Positions 1 to 11,930 of a stretch of 64,000 nt of DNA are shown one piece after another (the first letter of the stretch is position 1; every line of letters starts with the position of its first letter). Location of the stretch: NCBI RefSeq assembly GCF_032884065.1, contig NC_088867.1:29876252-29940251 (forward strand), given 5' to 3'. A model generated the notes under the pieces. It had not been told where the DNA came from and made no database searches. It was given only the letters and a program-made list of their open reading frames with translations. The position numbers were made by a program, and so were the translations under genes. Source of the stretch: Artemia franciscana (Eukaryota; Arthropoda; Branchiopoda; Anostraca; Artemiidae).

Positions 1-80
1 CGACTCGTAAAAGTTAACTTAAAAGTTGACTTTTTTCTCTGCTGTCGTTTTATTTAGTATGAAGTCGACTTAGAAAGTCA
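1..80. repeat. Short repeat, inverted counterpart near 3.1-3.2 kb
   Basis: This stretch is rich in the motif AAAGTTGACTTT and its variants. Its reverse complement resembles 3095-3215, including an AAATAAAACG core. The two could be ends of one element or two copies of a small palindromic repeat. The left side is cut by the window. From 81 to 300 I see only AT-rich sequence with no gene. Confidence 0.4.
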
Positions 81-601
81 ACAAAGAATTGCGAATCGTA
101 CGCTTCAGTAGCAAAAAATTAGATATGTGAAATCGTTTAGTCTAAAGACAAGACAGGGAAACTGTTAATAGTGGAAATAATCTTAGCTCTTCAGTGACCT
201 GTAAGTAGTCTTATGCATATTCCTTAGGATTTAAAGGGTTTCTGGTGTTCTAGGCCCATCTTGCATAGGCTAAGCTTAATAAGGAGTCAGAAGAAAATTT
301 TTATGTTGTTAAAAACGTTGGTTTTTATGAGGGCAGCTATCACATTGGTTAGTTATTCAAATATTACCAAATCAAACAGGCCTAGTTTCTAAACCAACCT
401 ATAATTTTTAGTTGAAAAAAATTAGAATGGTTAGGTCAATGCCTATATTATATAGTATATATTCAATGAGATTGCTGTCTAAACTGGATTTTTAACACAA
501 AGTAGGGGTGAAATTTTACTTTAGCTACTTTTGGCCATCTTTGAAAGAGGTTAGGTTAGGAAAATGAAACTTTCAGTGATGTGTCTAGAGGCTAGAGTAT
601 G

Positions 602-1491
602 GGTAAATTTATAGCAAACAGTATTACTGGCTTTTGTATAAAGTGAATATACCACTTGATGCGTTTTTTATGCTCTTTACAAATATAATAATTGCTTCAA
701 CCGGAAATTCATATTTTAAGCACTTTTTGACCTCTTAAAAAGGACCTAAATATGGAGTATAAAAAGGCTTAAAACATTGGTCTCAAACTTTATAACATTG
801 GACTCAAACTTAGTGTTTCATTATAAATCCTTTTTCAAATGATATATTATCCACAAGCACTGGATGTTATGGCGTTTTCTTCTTCCTTGTTGCCAAAATT
901 TCAATTAAAGCATGCGTTTTTGGTCATCTTTTACAAAATAATAAGATATTTGAAATCACAAATCTGTAATAGTTTAGAAACAAATTTGGGCTATGTATTT
1001 GCACATCAGGAGGGTGGGGGTAAAGCATAGCATATATTAAATATGTAAACTAACCATTACTGCATTTAATATAATTAAATTTACAGCAAACAGTATAACT
1101 GGCATTTGTAATAGCCAGCTTTCATAATTTGACCAAAAACGCATGCTTTTATCTAAAATTTGCTGTCAAGGAAGAAAAAGGCACCATAACATTGATAAAA
1201 TTTATTTATCCAATTTAATTGTGGAAAATCACTGCTTGTGGATAATGTAACATTAAAAAAATGGATTCATAATGAAATGGTAAGTTTGAGTCCAGTGTTT
1301 TAAAGTCTGAGACCAATATTTTAAGCCTTTTTTATACCCCATGTTTAGGTCATATTTAAGAGGTCAAAAAGTGCTTAAATCTGAATTTCCAATAGAAGCA
1401 ATTATTATATTTGTAAAGAGCAAAAAAAAAGCATCAAGTGGTATATTCACTTTATACAAAAGCCAGTAATACTGTTTGCTATAAATTAACC
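602..1491. mobile_element. 890-bp palindromic DNA transposon (foldback/MITE) with 8-bp target duplication
   Basis: The two ends, GGTAAATTTATAGC and GCTATAAATTAACC, are near-perfect inverted repeats. The arms (about 602-930 and 1130-1491) stay complementary for some 330 bp with substitutions. It is flanked by AGAGTATG (594-601) and AAAGTATG (1492-1499). The paralogous copy at about 3605-3625 has the uninterrupted site GGCTAAAGTATGTCCC, so the ends are defined by comparison. An 8-bp duplication suggests a hAT-type transposase, but the termini lack the usual CAGGG start, so the superfamily is an inference. There is no coding capacity. The 63-aa reading frame at 839-1030 lies inside an arm. Confidence 0.85.
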
Positions 1492-2447
1492 AAAGTATGT
1501 CCCAGGAAAGTATTTAAAGTACCTACCTCCACTTCTTTCTCCTCTAGAGGGTCCTGTAATTTTTGGCTACATCAATTTTTGGTTATCAGTTTCATTCTCT
1601 CTGGCCTTAGTTCTGAAAAGACAATTCCTGTTGATTTAACAAAACTTTAAGCAATAACACTGGGTTTTTCTAAATTTAGAAATATTATTTTATGCCACCT
1701 GATTGTAGGTTAAATATATGGCTGATATTATTTATTCTCCATGAATTTCTGTTTTATTTCATTTCATTCATGTCAGTTGCTTTCTGTTAAAAATACATTT
1801 ATTTTTTTTTAAATCAACCTTCTTTTGTGAAAAAAAAATTGAATTGTTTTTCTTTTTACATGTTGCATAAAATGTAAAGGAATGCCTGGCCCTTCATTTC
1901 ATATATTTTAACTAAAAGTTTTTGAGGCAGTTTCTATCAAAATACAACTGACACATTTTAATATTATTTTTTTTTAGAATACATTAGGACACTATTAAAG
2001 TTTTGCATTTGCACAGCTAAAAATTGTCTTAAAAAGTGCCAAGTTTAGAGAGTTATTTTAATATTCTTCTTGCTGATCAGTATAATTGTTTTTAAAATTC
2101 CTTCTGTTTAAAGCATTTTAAAGGGATTCTAAGCCAACCATGGGTATATTTTTGTCAAAAATGATTTTGCTCAAGTGAGCTGGTGGAAAACAAATAGAAC
2201 ATATAATTTTTTTTTAATTATTATTTCAAGACTAGAATATCACAAAACTGAGCATTCATATTGCTATTTGTATTTAAGTAAATACAATCCCTGACAGGAG
2301 TTTTGTTGATACATGTCTCAAAATTAATTTGTCTAAATAAAATAGATATTGTTTATGGGACAGCAGTGAAAAATGGTAGGAACTATGACTTGAGTTGTTT
2401 TTTTTTTTCCAATATTTTCTGTTTTCAAATAATTTTTTTCTGGTTAC

Positions 2448-2536
2448 ATTTGTGTTCCTGCTTAAGTGACTGGCACTCCAGGTTGAGAATACTTTGTCCA
2501 AAGGGCACAGGTTTAATTCCTGGCATTACCAGTTTA
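2448..2536 (+). repeat. tRNA-head fragment of a diverged SINE
   Basis: The sequence runs from a degenerate A-box-like TGACTGGCAC to a degenerate B box AGGTTTAATTCCTGG and matches 9350-9440, where the SINE body follows. In this copy the body has been lost. The fragment predates the segmental duplication. Confidence 0.55.
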
Positions 2537-2755
2537 TTTTCCTATCCTATGGAAATTTTCCTATCCTATGCAATTGAAATATTTTCCCTTTTCAGAGCAT
2601 TAAGACAATCTATCACAATAAAAAAAAAATCCAAAGCATATTGAATGGAATGACTAAAAGAAGACATATGAAAATCACAATCTGCAATCTAACAATTAAA
2701 CTTCTGGCCACACAAATTGTATTAGGATAACCAGCTCTGAAATAATTGCTCAAGT

Positions 2756-3299
2756 AGCTTAGTAGTAACTTTAACTAATAATGCAATAACTTTATTTGAT
2801 TTTTCTTAACCATTTTATAATCTACCTATCCCACCCACCCAGTAAAAGAAAAAGCCCACCCACCTACACAAGAAAAAAGCCAGTTTTGACTAAGCTAATA
2901 ACATAGTTTTTAAGCCTATTTTAGTGCAACCTACCAACAACATAAAATCAAGCTCAATAACTCACCACACTGGTACACAAAAGTGGTGCCTTCATCTTGG
3001 ATCCATCTGAAGACATACTCCATGTTAACTATAATTGAAACTTCTGCCTTCTTTCCGAGTTAACTTGAGACAAATGTACAAAATGTAAAAGTTGCTAAAA
3101 GTCAACTTTTCATTAACTTTCAGTCAACTTTTACAAATCGAATGCTAAAAGCTAACTCGGAATACCAAATAAAACGTCAAAATGCTGGTTTCAGTCAACT
3201 TGAAAAGTGAATCAAGGATTACTTGTCAGTGGGCTTGCACTTTTTGACCCCAAAAAAAAAGATTATTGAGCACAAGTGACGTCAGTGTTATTTTTTTAA
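2756..3299. other. Non-genic spacer between the two repeat copies
   Basis: AT-rich and purine/pyrimidine-skewed sequence with no reading frame of interest. 3060-3230 is a cluster of short inverted motifs (AAAGTCAACTTTT and variants) related in inverted orientation to 1-80. Confidence 0.5.
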
Positions 3300-4446
3300 A
3301 TGGATAAACATGTGAAATTATTAAAAAGGTTGGTTCTTAAGAAGGCAGCTAACACATTGGTGAGTTAGTCAAATATTACTATATCAAACAGGCATAGTTT
3401 CTAAACCATCCTATAATTTTTAGTTGAAAAAAATTAGAATGATTAGACCAATACCTATAGCCTTTTATCTAGTCTATATTTGTTGAGATTGCTATTTAAA
3501 CTGGATTTTTAAGGTAAAGTAGGGGCAAAATTTTACTTAACTACTTTTGGCTATCTTTGAAAGAGGTTAGGCTAGGAAAATGAAACTTTCAGGGATGTTT
3601 CTACAGGCTAAAGTATGTCCCAGGAAGGTATTTTGAAGTACCTACTTCTACTTCTTTTCCCTCTAGAGGGTCCTGAAATTGTTTGGTTATCACTTTCTTT
3701 TTCTCTGGCCTTAGTTCTGAAAAGACAATTCCTGTTGATTGAGCAGAACTTAAGCCATAACACTAGTTTTTTCTAATTTTAGAAATAATCTTTTATGCCT
3801 CCTCATTATAGGTTAAATATATGGCTTATATTATCTATTCACCATGAATTTTTGTTTTATTTGATTTCATTGATGTCAGTTGCTTTCTGTTAAAAATACA
3901 TTTATTTTTTAAAATCAAGCTTCTTCTTTTGTGAAAAAATTTGAACTGTTTTTCTTTTTACATGTTTTGTAAAATGCAAAGGAATACCTGGCCCTTCATT
4001 TCATAGATTCAACTAAAAGTCTTTGAGGCATATTAGGCTATATTGAAATATATCTGACACATTTTAATGTTTTTTTTTTTAGATGACATAGACACCATTA
4101 AAATTTTGCATTTGCTTTGCTAAAAATTGTCTTAAAAAGTGCCAAGTTTAGAGAGTTATGTTAATATTCTTCTTGCTGATAAGTATAATTGTTTATAAAA
4201 TTCCTTCTGTTTAAAGCATTTCAGAGAGATTCTGGGTCAACCATGGGTATATTGTTGTCACAAATGATTTTTCTCAAATGGGCTGGTGGAAAACAAATAG
4301 AACATATAATTTCTATTTTTTTTATTATTTCAAGACTAGAATATCACAAAATTAAGCATTCATAGTGCTAATTGTGTCTTAAGTAAATACAATCCCTGAT
4401 GGGGTTTTGTTGATACCTGTCTTAAAATTTATTTGTCTAAATAAAT
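3300..4446 (+). repeat. Diverged segmental repeat, copy 2 (left part)
   Basis: Aligns with about 310-2340 of copy 1 but without the 890-bp insertion, so it preserves that insertion's empty site at about 3605-3625. It stops at 4446 where LINE sequence begins and resumes at 9307. Confidence 0.8.
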
Positions 4447-4991
4447 CCAACAACAACAAATCCATGTGGCTGTATAAATTTGAACCCTGGATATATATGT
4501 ATTAAACTGTGAGATAAAACTGTTTTTCTTTGTTTTTTGCATTTTCCCTGGTCTTGCGTTACCCTAGGTGTCGATTTAAGGGACCTACCTCAGTGCTGTG
4601 ATTGATATATTTAGACTTTTGGGCAATTCATTTTATTTTCAATTCTCCAGGGAATTGCACATCTTCCCGTTCTTCATTATTTACCTATACAGTGTTGCCG
4701 GACTAAATTGGCGAAGTATCTGTTTTTTTTTATAAAGCCACAGATTACGTAAGCTGAATCGTTTATTTTCTGCATTTGGGGAAACCTGTGCAGAAGAGAG
4801 CGATAACAAACACGAAGAGCCGTATTGGTACCGGCGGGATATTCATCCTTAAACTTCTGGGGATAGGCGATTTGAGTATCCGCGCTTCCCACAGGTCCCC
4901 AAGTTCTGAAAACCCCGTGATAAATTGATATTTGTTGGCTGAAAAGCTTTTTTTTTCCCCGCATTTTTTTCCAGCGATTTTTTATCATATC

Positions 4992-6046
4992 ATGCCGCCA
5001 CCTAGCGAAATTAAGGCCACATCAAGTAGAAGACCAAAAAGGACTCATATAAGTCCGAAAAAAGGATCCGACAATTGTCTTGCCTGCAATATTGCATTAG
5101 AAAATGATTCTTATGCCATTCTTTGTGATGGGTGTGACAAGTGGATATCTACCGAGTGTTTAGACATGCCTGAACCTGAATATCTGCTTATCACGAAAAT
5201 CTCCCGACGTGCAGATATTTGTATCAAGTGCCCAGCATGTAAATACGGATCAACATCTGTTAATACTCAAAATCCTAGTGTTGAGAATATCGTAAAAGCT
5301 ACAATAGATAGCATGAAAAATGAGATTATTGACAAAATCCCATCTCAAGCGGCCTTTCAAGAAATTGTCCAAACATCTTTAAAAGACTTGGAAACATCAT
5401 TAAAGGCTGAAATCTCACAAACTGTCAGTGAGATAAAATCACAAGTGTCAGCACTAGAAACACGGGTGTCCGAAAAATGCTCACTCTCTGAAATGCGTTC
5501 CAAAGTCCAGACGGTAGTTCTTCAAGAGACAACAAGCATCAAAGCCAATCTTACCCAGCATCTTGATAGTGAGATCCAGCGCCACTTTTCTGAAGAAAGG
5601 GACAGACAACGTAGAGCCCTTAACATTGTTGCGTTTGGGATCCCTCCGCAACCCAATGACCAACTATTCATCAAGTCTTATATTGATCAAAAGTATAAGC
5701 TCAGAGACGTTCACATCAATAATGTGAGAAGACTTCCGATCCCTATTCTCTGCCATCTCCACGCCCTCCTCCTGTCCTTTTTACTGTCCCAAGCCTGGAC
5801 ATCAAAAGGTCAATCATCAACCGCTCCCGCGAGCTCCACGAGGATATACAATTTCGTGGTGACGCATCCAAGACAGAGAGAAACAGGAGGAAGGCTTTAG
5901 TTGAGGAGTTGAAAAGAAGAATAAGCTCAGGTGAGCCCAACCTCATGATCTTCAAGGGCCAAATCGTTCCAAAAAACGAGGCTGCTCATCGCAGTTGGGA
6001 AGCGCCACCCCGGTCCCCTCCAATGCCATCCACGATGGAAACCTAG
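4992..6046 (+). pseudogene. LINE ORF1: zinc finger, coiled coil and RRM-like nucleic-acid-binding protein (frameshifted)
   Basis: I take the ATG at 4992 because the upstream in-frame ATG (4932) adds only a hydrophobic, non-conserved leader. Residues 29-80 form a PHD-like finger: C29-x2-C32, C45-DG-C48, then KW and C56, then a further Cys pair near residue 80. The usual His (WxHxxC) is replaced by Ser. A coiled-coil stretch follows (about residues 115-200), then an RRM-like core containing NIVAFGIP. The frame opened at 4992 ends at 5900, but past about 5745 the sensible ORF1 C-terminus (charged, with many Arg and Glu) continues in another frame to TAG at 6044-6046. That implies one frameshift near 5745. 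ORF1 proteins of this class bind element RNA in ribonucleoprotein particles. ORF1 overlaps the ORF2 start by about 50 bases. Confidence 0.8.
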
Positions 6047-9000
6047 TTATATCATCGCATCCTCATGTAAATAGTTTTGTTTCCCCAGTGCTTCGTTTTG
6101 ATAAATCGTCAGTTGATATTTCTTGTGAAGCTTCATCCAATCCTTCTCCAAATGTTTCCCATGTCGATTTAAGAGCTATTTCTGCTAATGTTAATTCAAA
6201 TGTTATATCTAATAATTCGCTTGTGTCATGTCAGAATTCAGCGGATTCAAGTTTTTCAAGTACTATATCTGATATTACCTCTGAGTCTCAACAGCCAAAT
6301 TTCCCGAGTCAGAAGCCCCTTTCTGAAAATACTTTCCGTGTTCTTTCAAGCAATGTTGACTGTCTGACAAATAAGCTTCTAGAATCCGAAGTGCTTCTTA
6401 GGGAGGAAGCAGCAGATATTGCGAGTTTTGTTGAATTGTTACCGAAACATAGTTTTTTGGCGGTTACTGAAACATCCCTACAGATCTCGGGATATCAACT
6501 ATTTAGCAACTTGGAGCATTCAAATTGTCGAAGAGGAGTTGGTGTTTATGTAAGAGATGGTATCCAGGTTAGTGTTGTAAATCCTACTATGCTTGATATA
6601 TCTTTGATAGAAAGTGTATGGCTTGATATCTCCATTGCTAATAAAAATTTGCGTCTTGGGTGCGTTTATTGAAGTGAATTGGAAGATAGTGAATTGGCCC
6701 TCAAAACTATCATTGATGAAATGACATCTTCAATTTCCCTTCCTAGCTCATTTGAGTTAATAATCACTGGAGATTTTAATTTTCCTGCAATTGAGTGGGT
6801 TGAAGGAACTGGACATATTTCATCTAATAGTAGAGACTCACCTTTTTTATCTTGCCTATCAAATAATTTTCTTCATCAGACTATCGATAAGCCTACACGC
6901 TATAGAGCTGATCAGAATCCCTCGCTGTTAGACCTTGTCATTTTGCGTGATACTGATTCCCTCATTCGTAATGATTATTTACCGCCAATTGCTAGTAGTG
7001 ACCACCTAGTTATTCTGTCTGTGTTGTCCCTAAATAGTCGTCCTCAACCTAAATTTCGTCCTCAGACTTTCACCGACTATGAGGCAATACAGCAGGAACT
7101 TTCATCTGCAAACTGGTCAATGCTTATCACCAGTGACATCAATGAGTCGTGGCTAAATTTCAAAAAAACTCTTCTTGCTCTTGAAAAGAAACATTCCAGG
7201 GTTATTTTTAGGAAACAGCCCAAAACACTTCCTTTCCTCACTAAGGAAGTTAAGAAGCTGATTAACCAGAAATCTAGAGCTTGGAAACGGTATATGAAGA
7301 AGAGGAACCAGGAGACCCTGTCATTTTATAAGGCAGTACGGAATCGTGTAACAGATTCTGTAAAAAAACTGAAATCTGCCTACGAGGAAAATTTGGCTTC
7401 TGAGATCAAGTTAAACCCAAAATCTTTTTGAAGACATGTCTCTTCTAAAAACCCAAATCATCATACTATTCCTGACCTTGTTGACCACACTGTATTACAC
7501 TCATCTCCAATAGATAAGGCTGACATTCTAAATGCACAATTTGCTTCTGCCTTTACCCAAAATTCAGGCACCTCCTCACCAGATCCTCCATTGTATGAAG
7601 TGCTTTTCCCTATGCCTGATCTGTCAGTAGGTGAATTAATGGTTTTCAATAGCCTTGAGAAGCTTGATGTAAATAAGTCAAAGGGACCAGACAGTGTTCA
7701 TCCACGTCTTCTTAGGGAGTGTCGAAAAGCTCTCAGCTACTCCCTGTGCATGCTGTTCCGGTTATCTCTTCAAAATGGGGAACTACCGCATGATTGGAAA
7801 ACATCTTATATAACCCTGATCCATAAAAAGGGACGAAGAGACTCAGCAGAGAATTACCGTCCCATAAGCATCACCTCTGCAGTTGTTAAGGTGCTTGAGA
7901 GATTTGTTAATAAAGCTCTAATTGAACATCTTGAGGTCAATAATATCCTTTCCACATCACAACATGGTTTCAGACAGATCTGAAACCATGTTGTGATGTA
8001 GATCTTTGGACACTAACCTTATCCAAACATATGAATTAGTGACTACACTGCTTGATGAGGGTTTTCCTGTCGACAAGATTCTTCTTGATCTGTCCAAAGC
8101 ATTCGACAAAGTTTGTCATGAATTCCTCATAATCAAATTGAGGGCTGCAGGTGTCAACGAAGGTGTTGTACAGTGGATTATGGGCTTCCTTTCTGAAAGA
8201 TCACAGAGTGTCAGAGTTTTTGATTTGCAAGGAACTCCTCATTTCTCTTCTCCCACAACTGTATTAAGTGGTGTGCCCCAGGGCACTATTCTTGGACCAA
8301 CACTTCTCAACTTCTATATTAACGAATTACCCACCCTTCTTTCAAATCTTATTACCCTTTACGCTGATGACTCAAAACTAGTTGGAAAAGCGGCTACTCC
8401 CTCTGACCAGCAATCAATTCAAACAGATCTTGATAGTCTAGTAAGATGGGCTAACATGTGGCTTCTGACTTTCAATGTTGACAAATGCCATGTAATTCAT
8501 TTTGGCAAAAATAACAAGCATCATAAGTATTTCCTTCAAGACAACTTCCTTTCTGCTGTTTCCGATGAAAGAGATCTTGGGGTTATTGTAGATCACCAAT
8601 TAAAGTTTAGCAGCCATGCTAAGTCTGTTTCATCTTCTGCAAATAAAACCCTCGGTATCATAAAAAGAACCATCTCCAGCCGACACCCTAGAGTTCTTAC
8701 GAAGTTATATAAGGCGCTTGTACGTCCACGCCTGGAGGTTGGAATGTCATTGGCAGCCCCTTTCTTCAAAAAAGATAGGAAGTTGCTTGAGGATGTCCAG
8801 CGTCGTGCCACTAAGATGGTTACCAACATGAATAAATTTCCATACGAAGAAAGACTACGTCGTTTGAAGCTGCCAACGCTGACATACCGACGGAAAAGGG
8901 GTGACATTATTTTAACCAAAAAAATACTCTCTAAAAATACCCTTCCCGTTCTCTTTGCACAGCCCTTGCATTCTGGTACTAGAGGACATTCTTTGAAGCT

Positions 9001-9196
9001 CTCCATGCAGCGTTCCACGAGTAGACATAGAAGCCACTTCTTCAGCCAAAGAATCATCAATATGTGGAACCAGCTCTCTGAAGAAACAGTTTCTGCTACT
9101 TCAATTGACATGTTCAAGTCCCACCTTGATAGGGAATGGCTCTGCCAGGAGTTCCTTTACAATTGGGAAGCTGCAGAGTCCTCCACAAGAGTCTAA
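5995..9196 (+). pseudogene. LINE ORF2: endonuclease and reverse transcriptase, three lesions
   Basis: The N-terminal half is an exonuclease-endonuclease-phosphatase domain: RVLSSNVDCL near 6330, TGDFNFPAIEW near 6766-6798, and SSDHLVIL near 7000. The reverse transcriptase follows with KSKGPD (7675), WKTSYITLIHKKG (7796), YRPISI (7857), LDLSKAFDKV (8086), SGVPQGTILGP (8268) and the catalytic YADD at 8360-8371. All catalytic motifs look intact. The same frame is broken by TGA at 6670-6672 (after GCVY, where Arg is usual) and TGA at 7429-7431 (PKSF-stop-RHV, where Trp is usual). It is then shifted by a 22-nt insertion around 7979-8000, after which the protein continues in the +1 frame (8006-9196) to TAA. 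The two stops are simple transitions, so this copy was active fairly recently relative to the other LINEs here. Confidence 0.88.
7954..7999. repeat. Perfect 19-bp inverted repeat made by a templated insertion in the RT gene
   Basis: 7954-7972 and 7981-7999 are exact reverse complements separated by 8 bases. The left arm is normal RT coding sequence (QHGF region). The right arm is an inverted copy of it, inserted before the RSLDTNL segment, adding 22 nt and a TGA (7981-7983). Confidence 0.85.
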
Positions 9197-9306
9197 TCTA
9201 ACAGCCACAATCTACACCAAACGAATTCTTTTTTTTTTCTCATGGAGCATCACAAGGATGGATAATCCTTATATCGCTCCAAGCTTCGATTTAAGGTAAT
9301 TTAAGG

Positions 9307-10740
9307 TAATATTTTCTTTTTCCAAAAAATTTTTGTTCTCTGGTGACATTTGTGTTCCTTCCTAAATGGCTGGCACTATAGATTGAGTATCATTTATCCA
9401 AAGGGCACAGGTTAAATTCCTGGCATTAGCAGTTTATTTGGTTTGGGACAAAGGTCAGTGATGTGACTCTGTAAGTTCAGCCAGAGTTGGCCCAAACTTA
9501 ACAGGTTACCTAGAGAAATCTAGGGTTAGTAAGTAGGAAGGGCATACAAAAGCATAAGAGGACTGGCCCCTAGCTTCCTATTGCACTTCCTGGCTAAAGG
9601 ACCACCTGGTCCTTTACTGGGCTTCTGACTTAGCCATAGAAGCTTTCTTTTAAACCCATTAAATATAAGTACAAAGTAAGAAATGCCAGTAAGGTGGTCC
9701 TTCCTTTTCAATGAATTGTTGATGTACAGACAAGAGTGTAGGTCATAAGAGGTGGCTGGTGAATGTTTTGTAAGGTTTAAAAATTTAGGGCAATTGCCCA
9801 GGTTGGCAACTGAGCACAAAAGAAAATTTTTGTGAATGGTTTTTCTTTGTGAATGTTATATTTATGTAATGTCAAGTATTTTAAAGTTAATCTTCATTGT
9901 TTTCTTTTAATTGCCATGGCCCTAGGACTTTAGTGTATTAAAACCTACTTATGTCCATCCATTTTCTTTTAAACAGAGATGAGTTCTATGTTTCCTAGCT
10001 TCAATAAATTTATATGCAATTTTGAGACCAGGGTTACAAAGTAGGTCAAAACTTGCAAATGGAACTGTGGTATGACTAATTAATTTGTAAGTAATGTATA
10101 TCAATTTAAAGATTAAAAAAATCATGTAGAAAACAAACAAGACAAATGAATAAAAGTATCCCTTTACAACCATTTAATGAAGTGTAACAAATGTAGATCA
10201 TCCCTAAGATTGAAATGAACAAAGCTTCAATTATGAATCTGTTTTCTTTAAACAGACTGAAAGGGCAAACCTCCAAGCTATGACAAATTCAATCTCACTT
10301 TTGGTTTCTTTCCTTTTCAATGGGAACTTTTAAGGACATGTTATTTAACAATGACTTCTCTAGTGCTTAACTATGACCCCTTAGTAATATTGACAAGAAA
10401 TGAGTGACAGAAAAAGTGAAATTTAGTGTAAGTGACAATCAGGAACTGGCTCAAGGGGGCCAAAAACAGGGCTATATAATTGGAGTTCAAAGAAGGTGGT
10501 GATTTTTTAGTGAAAAAACACTTCCCTGGCTAATTTAGGAATTTAAATTGATTAATTGAAATATTTTTCCCTTTTCAGAGCATTAAGACAATATATCACA
10601 ATAAAAAATATCCGAAGCATCTTGAATGGAATGCCTAAAAAGGCAAATGACAACCATAATTTGCAATCTTACAATTAAACTTCTGGCCACACAAACTGTA
10701 TTAGGCTACCCCAGCTCTGAAATAATTGCTGAAGGTGTAT
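9307..10740 (+). repeat. Diverged segmental repeat, copy 2 (right part)
   Basis: Collinear with 2408-2755 of copy 1 at both ends: AAGGGCACAGGTTAAATTCC near 9400, and the CAGAGCATTAAGACAAT block near 10578. Between about 9440 and 10540 it holds SINE body and AT-rich sequence missing from copy 1. No gene is supported, and the 97-aa minus reading frame at 9526-9819 lies over the SINE body. Confidence 0.7.
9350..9605 (+). mobile_element. Diverged tRNA-derived SINE
   Basis: Shares the body of the SINE at 22327-22653: GACTCTGTAAG, the TACCTAGAGAAATCT block, and TTGCACTTCCTGGCTAAAGG near 9580. The tRNA-like head is degenerate. It is older than the other two copies. Confidence 0.65.
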
Positions 10741-11930
10741 TTCCCTGTAAAATTAGAAACAGGCCCGAAGCCCCAGTCTCTTCCTTGTCAGAACTTCACA
10801 TAGCATTAAAGCAATAATATGGGCTATTTTAGAATATTTTACATGTGAAAAATGTTGTTATTCTCGTAGTTATTCGTAGGCTTTCAACTGAAATTGAAAT
10901 CCCTTTAAAAGATGACATCAAAAAAAAAAAAAAAAGCCGAGCCGAAAATCAGTTGCTTCATTTTGTTGGGGGGGGGGATGGCTGTCTAAGGCTATAGCCC
11001 TGCCTCCCGATTTTAGGATGGCTTCAAATCAGTAAACACAATTTCGTGGATTTGAAGTGTGAAAAGAAATGTTGTGTAAAAAGGTATTCTCAATTAAAAC
11101 ACAAACAAAATGCAATTTAATACAGACATCCAACTGAAATAATTTTATGGTACCAATAAATTGGTGCTTGTGCTCGTCTGACCTCAGACTCTCAGGCTTA
11201 TAGCACGCATGAATGTCACCATACATATTATAAAGGCACCTGGATGCCTGACCCTTTCTATTAGCATTGAAAAATAGGGCACATAGACACTTGTATCATA
11301 TACCTTTTGTCTGTGATTAAAACAAATCCGTTTCTAATAGAGCTTTACTTCACAACAATCTATCGTAAAAATTTCAATCGTCAATTCATGAGTCATAACC
11401 TAGTACATTAGCACTCTGTGTCATTTCCTGTCTGCGTAAAGAAAAAGAGTACACGAGCAGGCCAGGCCAGTCACTCTGCACAAGGAATTCACCCATATAT
11501 TAAGATTTAATGAATTTTGATTCGATCAAATAATTTGACTTTTCCTTGAGTTTCCATCTATCTGGTGCACAAAAATGGAAAAAAGCAGCAACAAAGACAG
11601 CCAGAACTTCGGGAATTCTTTGCAAAGTCATACTGCGCTAAAACCCGCAAACTAAACATATTTTCTAGACGTAGGAAAATCCAATTGAAAGCATCATACT
11701 CTCTCCTCCTCCCTATGTGCCAATGTTTCTACCTTTTAGGCTATGACACTATAGCTTTAATTATCACCATTGACTCGGGAATGCCTATTTGGTGGAATAA
11801 CAGAAAAACACACCGTTTTGAAATGCAAATAAAAAGCGATCACTCCCAAATTCTTACCGTTATAAAATTAACAAGCATTATACTGAAAGTGCAAAGCAAA
11901 AATTAACCTCTTTTATAAGACTGAATGAGA
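10741..11930. other. Non-genic AT-rich stretch
   Basis: Holds a poly-A run (about 10920-10935) and a G run (about 10970-10977). The reading frames at 11029-11226 (minus) and 11565-11906 (plus) lack recognisable domains and look like chance. Confidence 0.5.

Larger units (their letters stand above)
300..2755 (+). repeat. Diverged segmental repeat, copy 1
   Basis: This segment aligns collinearly with 3300-4446 plus 9307-10740. Matches include the AACAGGCCTAGTTTCTAAACC region near 380 (counterpart near 3385), the GTTAAATATATGG region near 1710 (3813), and AACTTCTGGCCACACAAA near 2700 (10678). Divergence looks like roughly 10-15 percent with indels, so the duplication is old. Copy 1 carries a palindromic insertion (602-1491) that copy 2 lacks. 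Copy 2 carries a LINE that copy 1 lacks. No conserved reading frame runs through the aligned parts, so I read it as a dispersed repeat rather than a gene. Confidence 0.8.
4447..9306 (+). mobile_element. Nearly intact non-LTR retrotransposon (CR1/Jockey-type LINE)
   Basis: The element interrupts the copy-2 repeat. It has a 5' UTR (4447-4991), ORF1 with a PHD-like zinc finger and coiled coil, ORF2 with an apurinic-type endonuclease and a reverse transcriptase, and a short 3' UTR. The 3' end carries two tandem copies of ATTTAAGGTA (about 9288-9307), like the short 3' tandem repeats of the CR1/L2 group, in place of a poly-A tail. Overall length of about 4.9 kb is typical. The lesions visible are one ORF1 frameshift, two TGA codons in ORF2, and one 22-nt insertion. 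The 5' limit is set by where homology to copy 1 ends, and 67 bases of copy 1 (2341-2407) have no counterpart here, so the exact boundary and any target duplication are uncertain. Confidence 0.85.

Noticed and set aside
2303..2644. 113-residue plus-strand frame
   Set aside because: It runs through the diverged repeat and SINE head, and is not open in the second copy.
8593..9117. 174-residue minus-strand frame
   Set aside because: It is antisense to the LINE reverse transcriptase.
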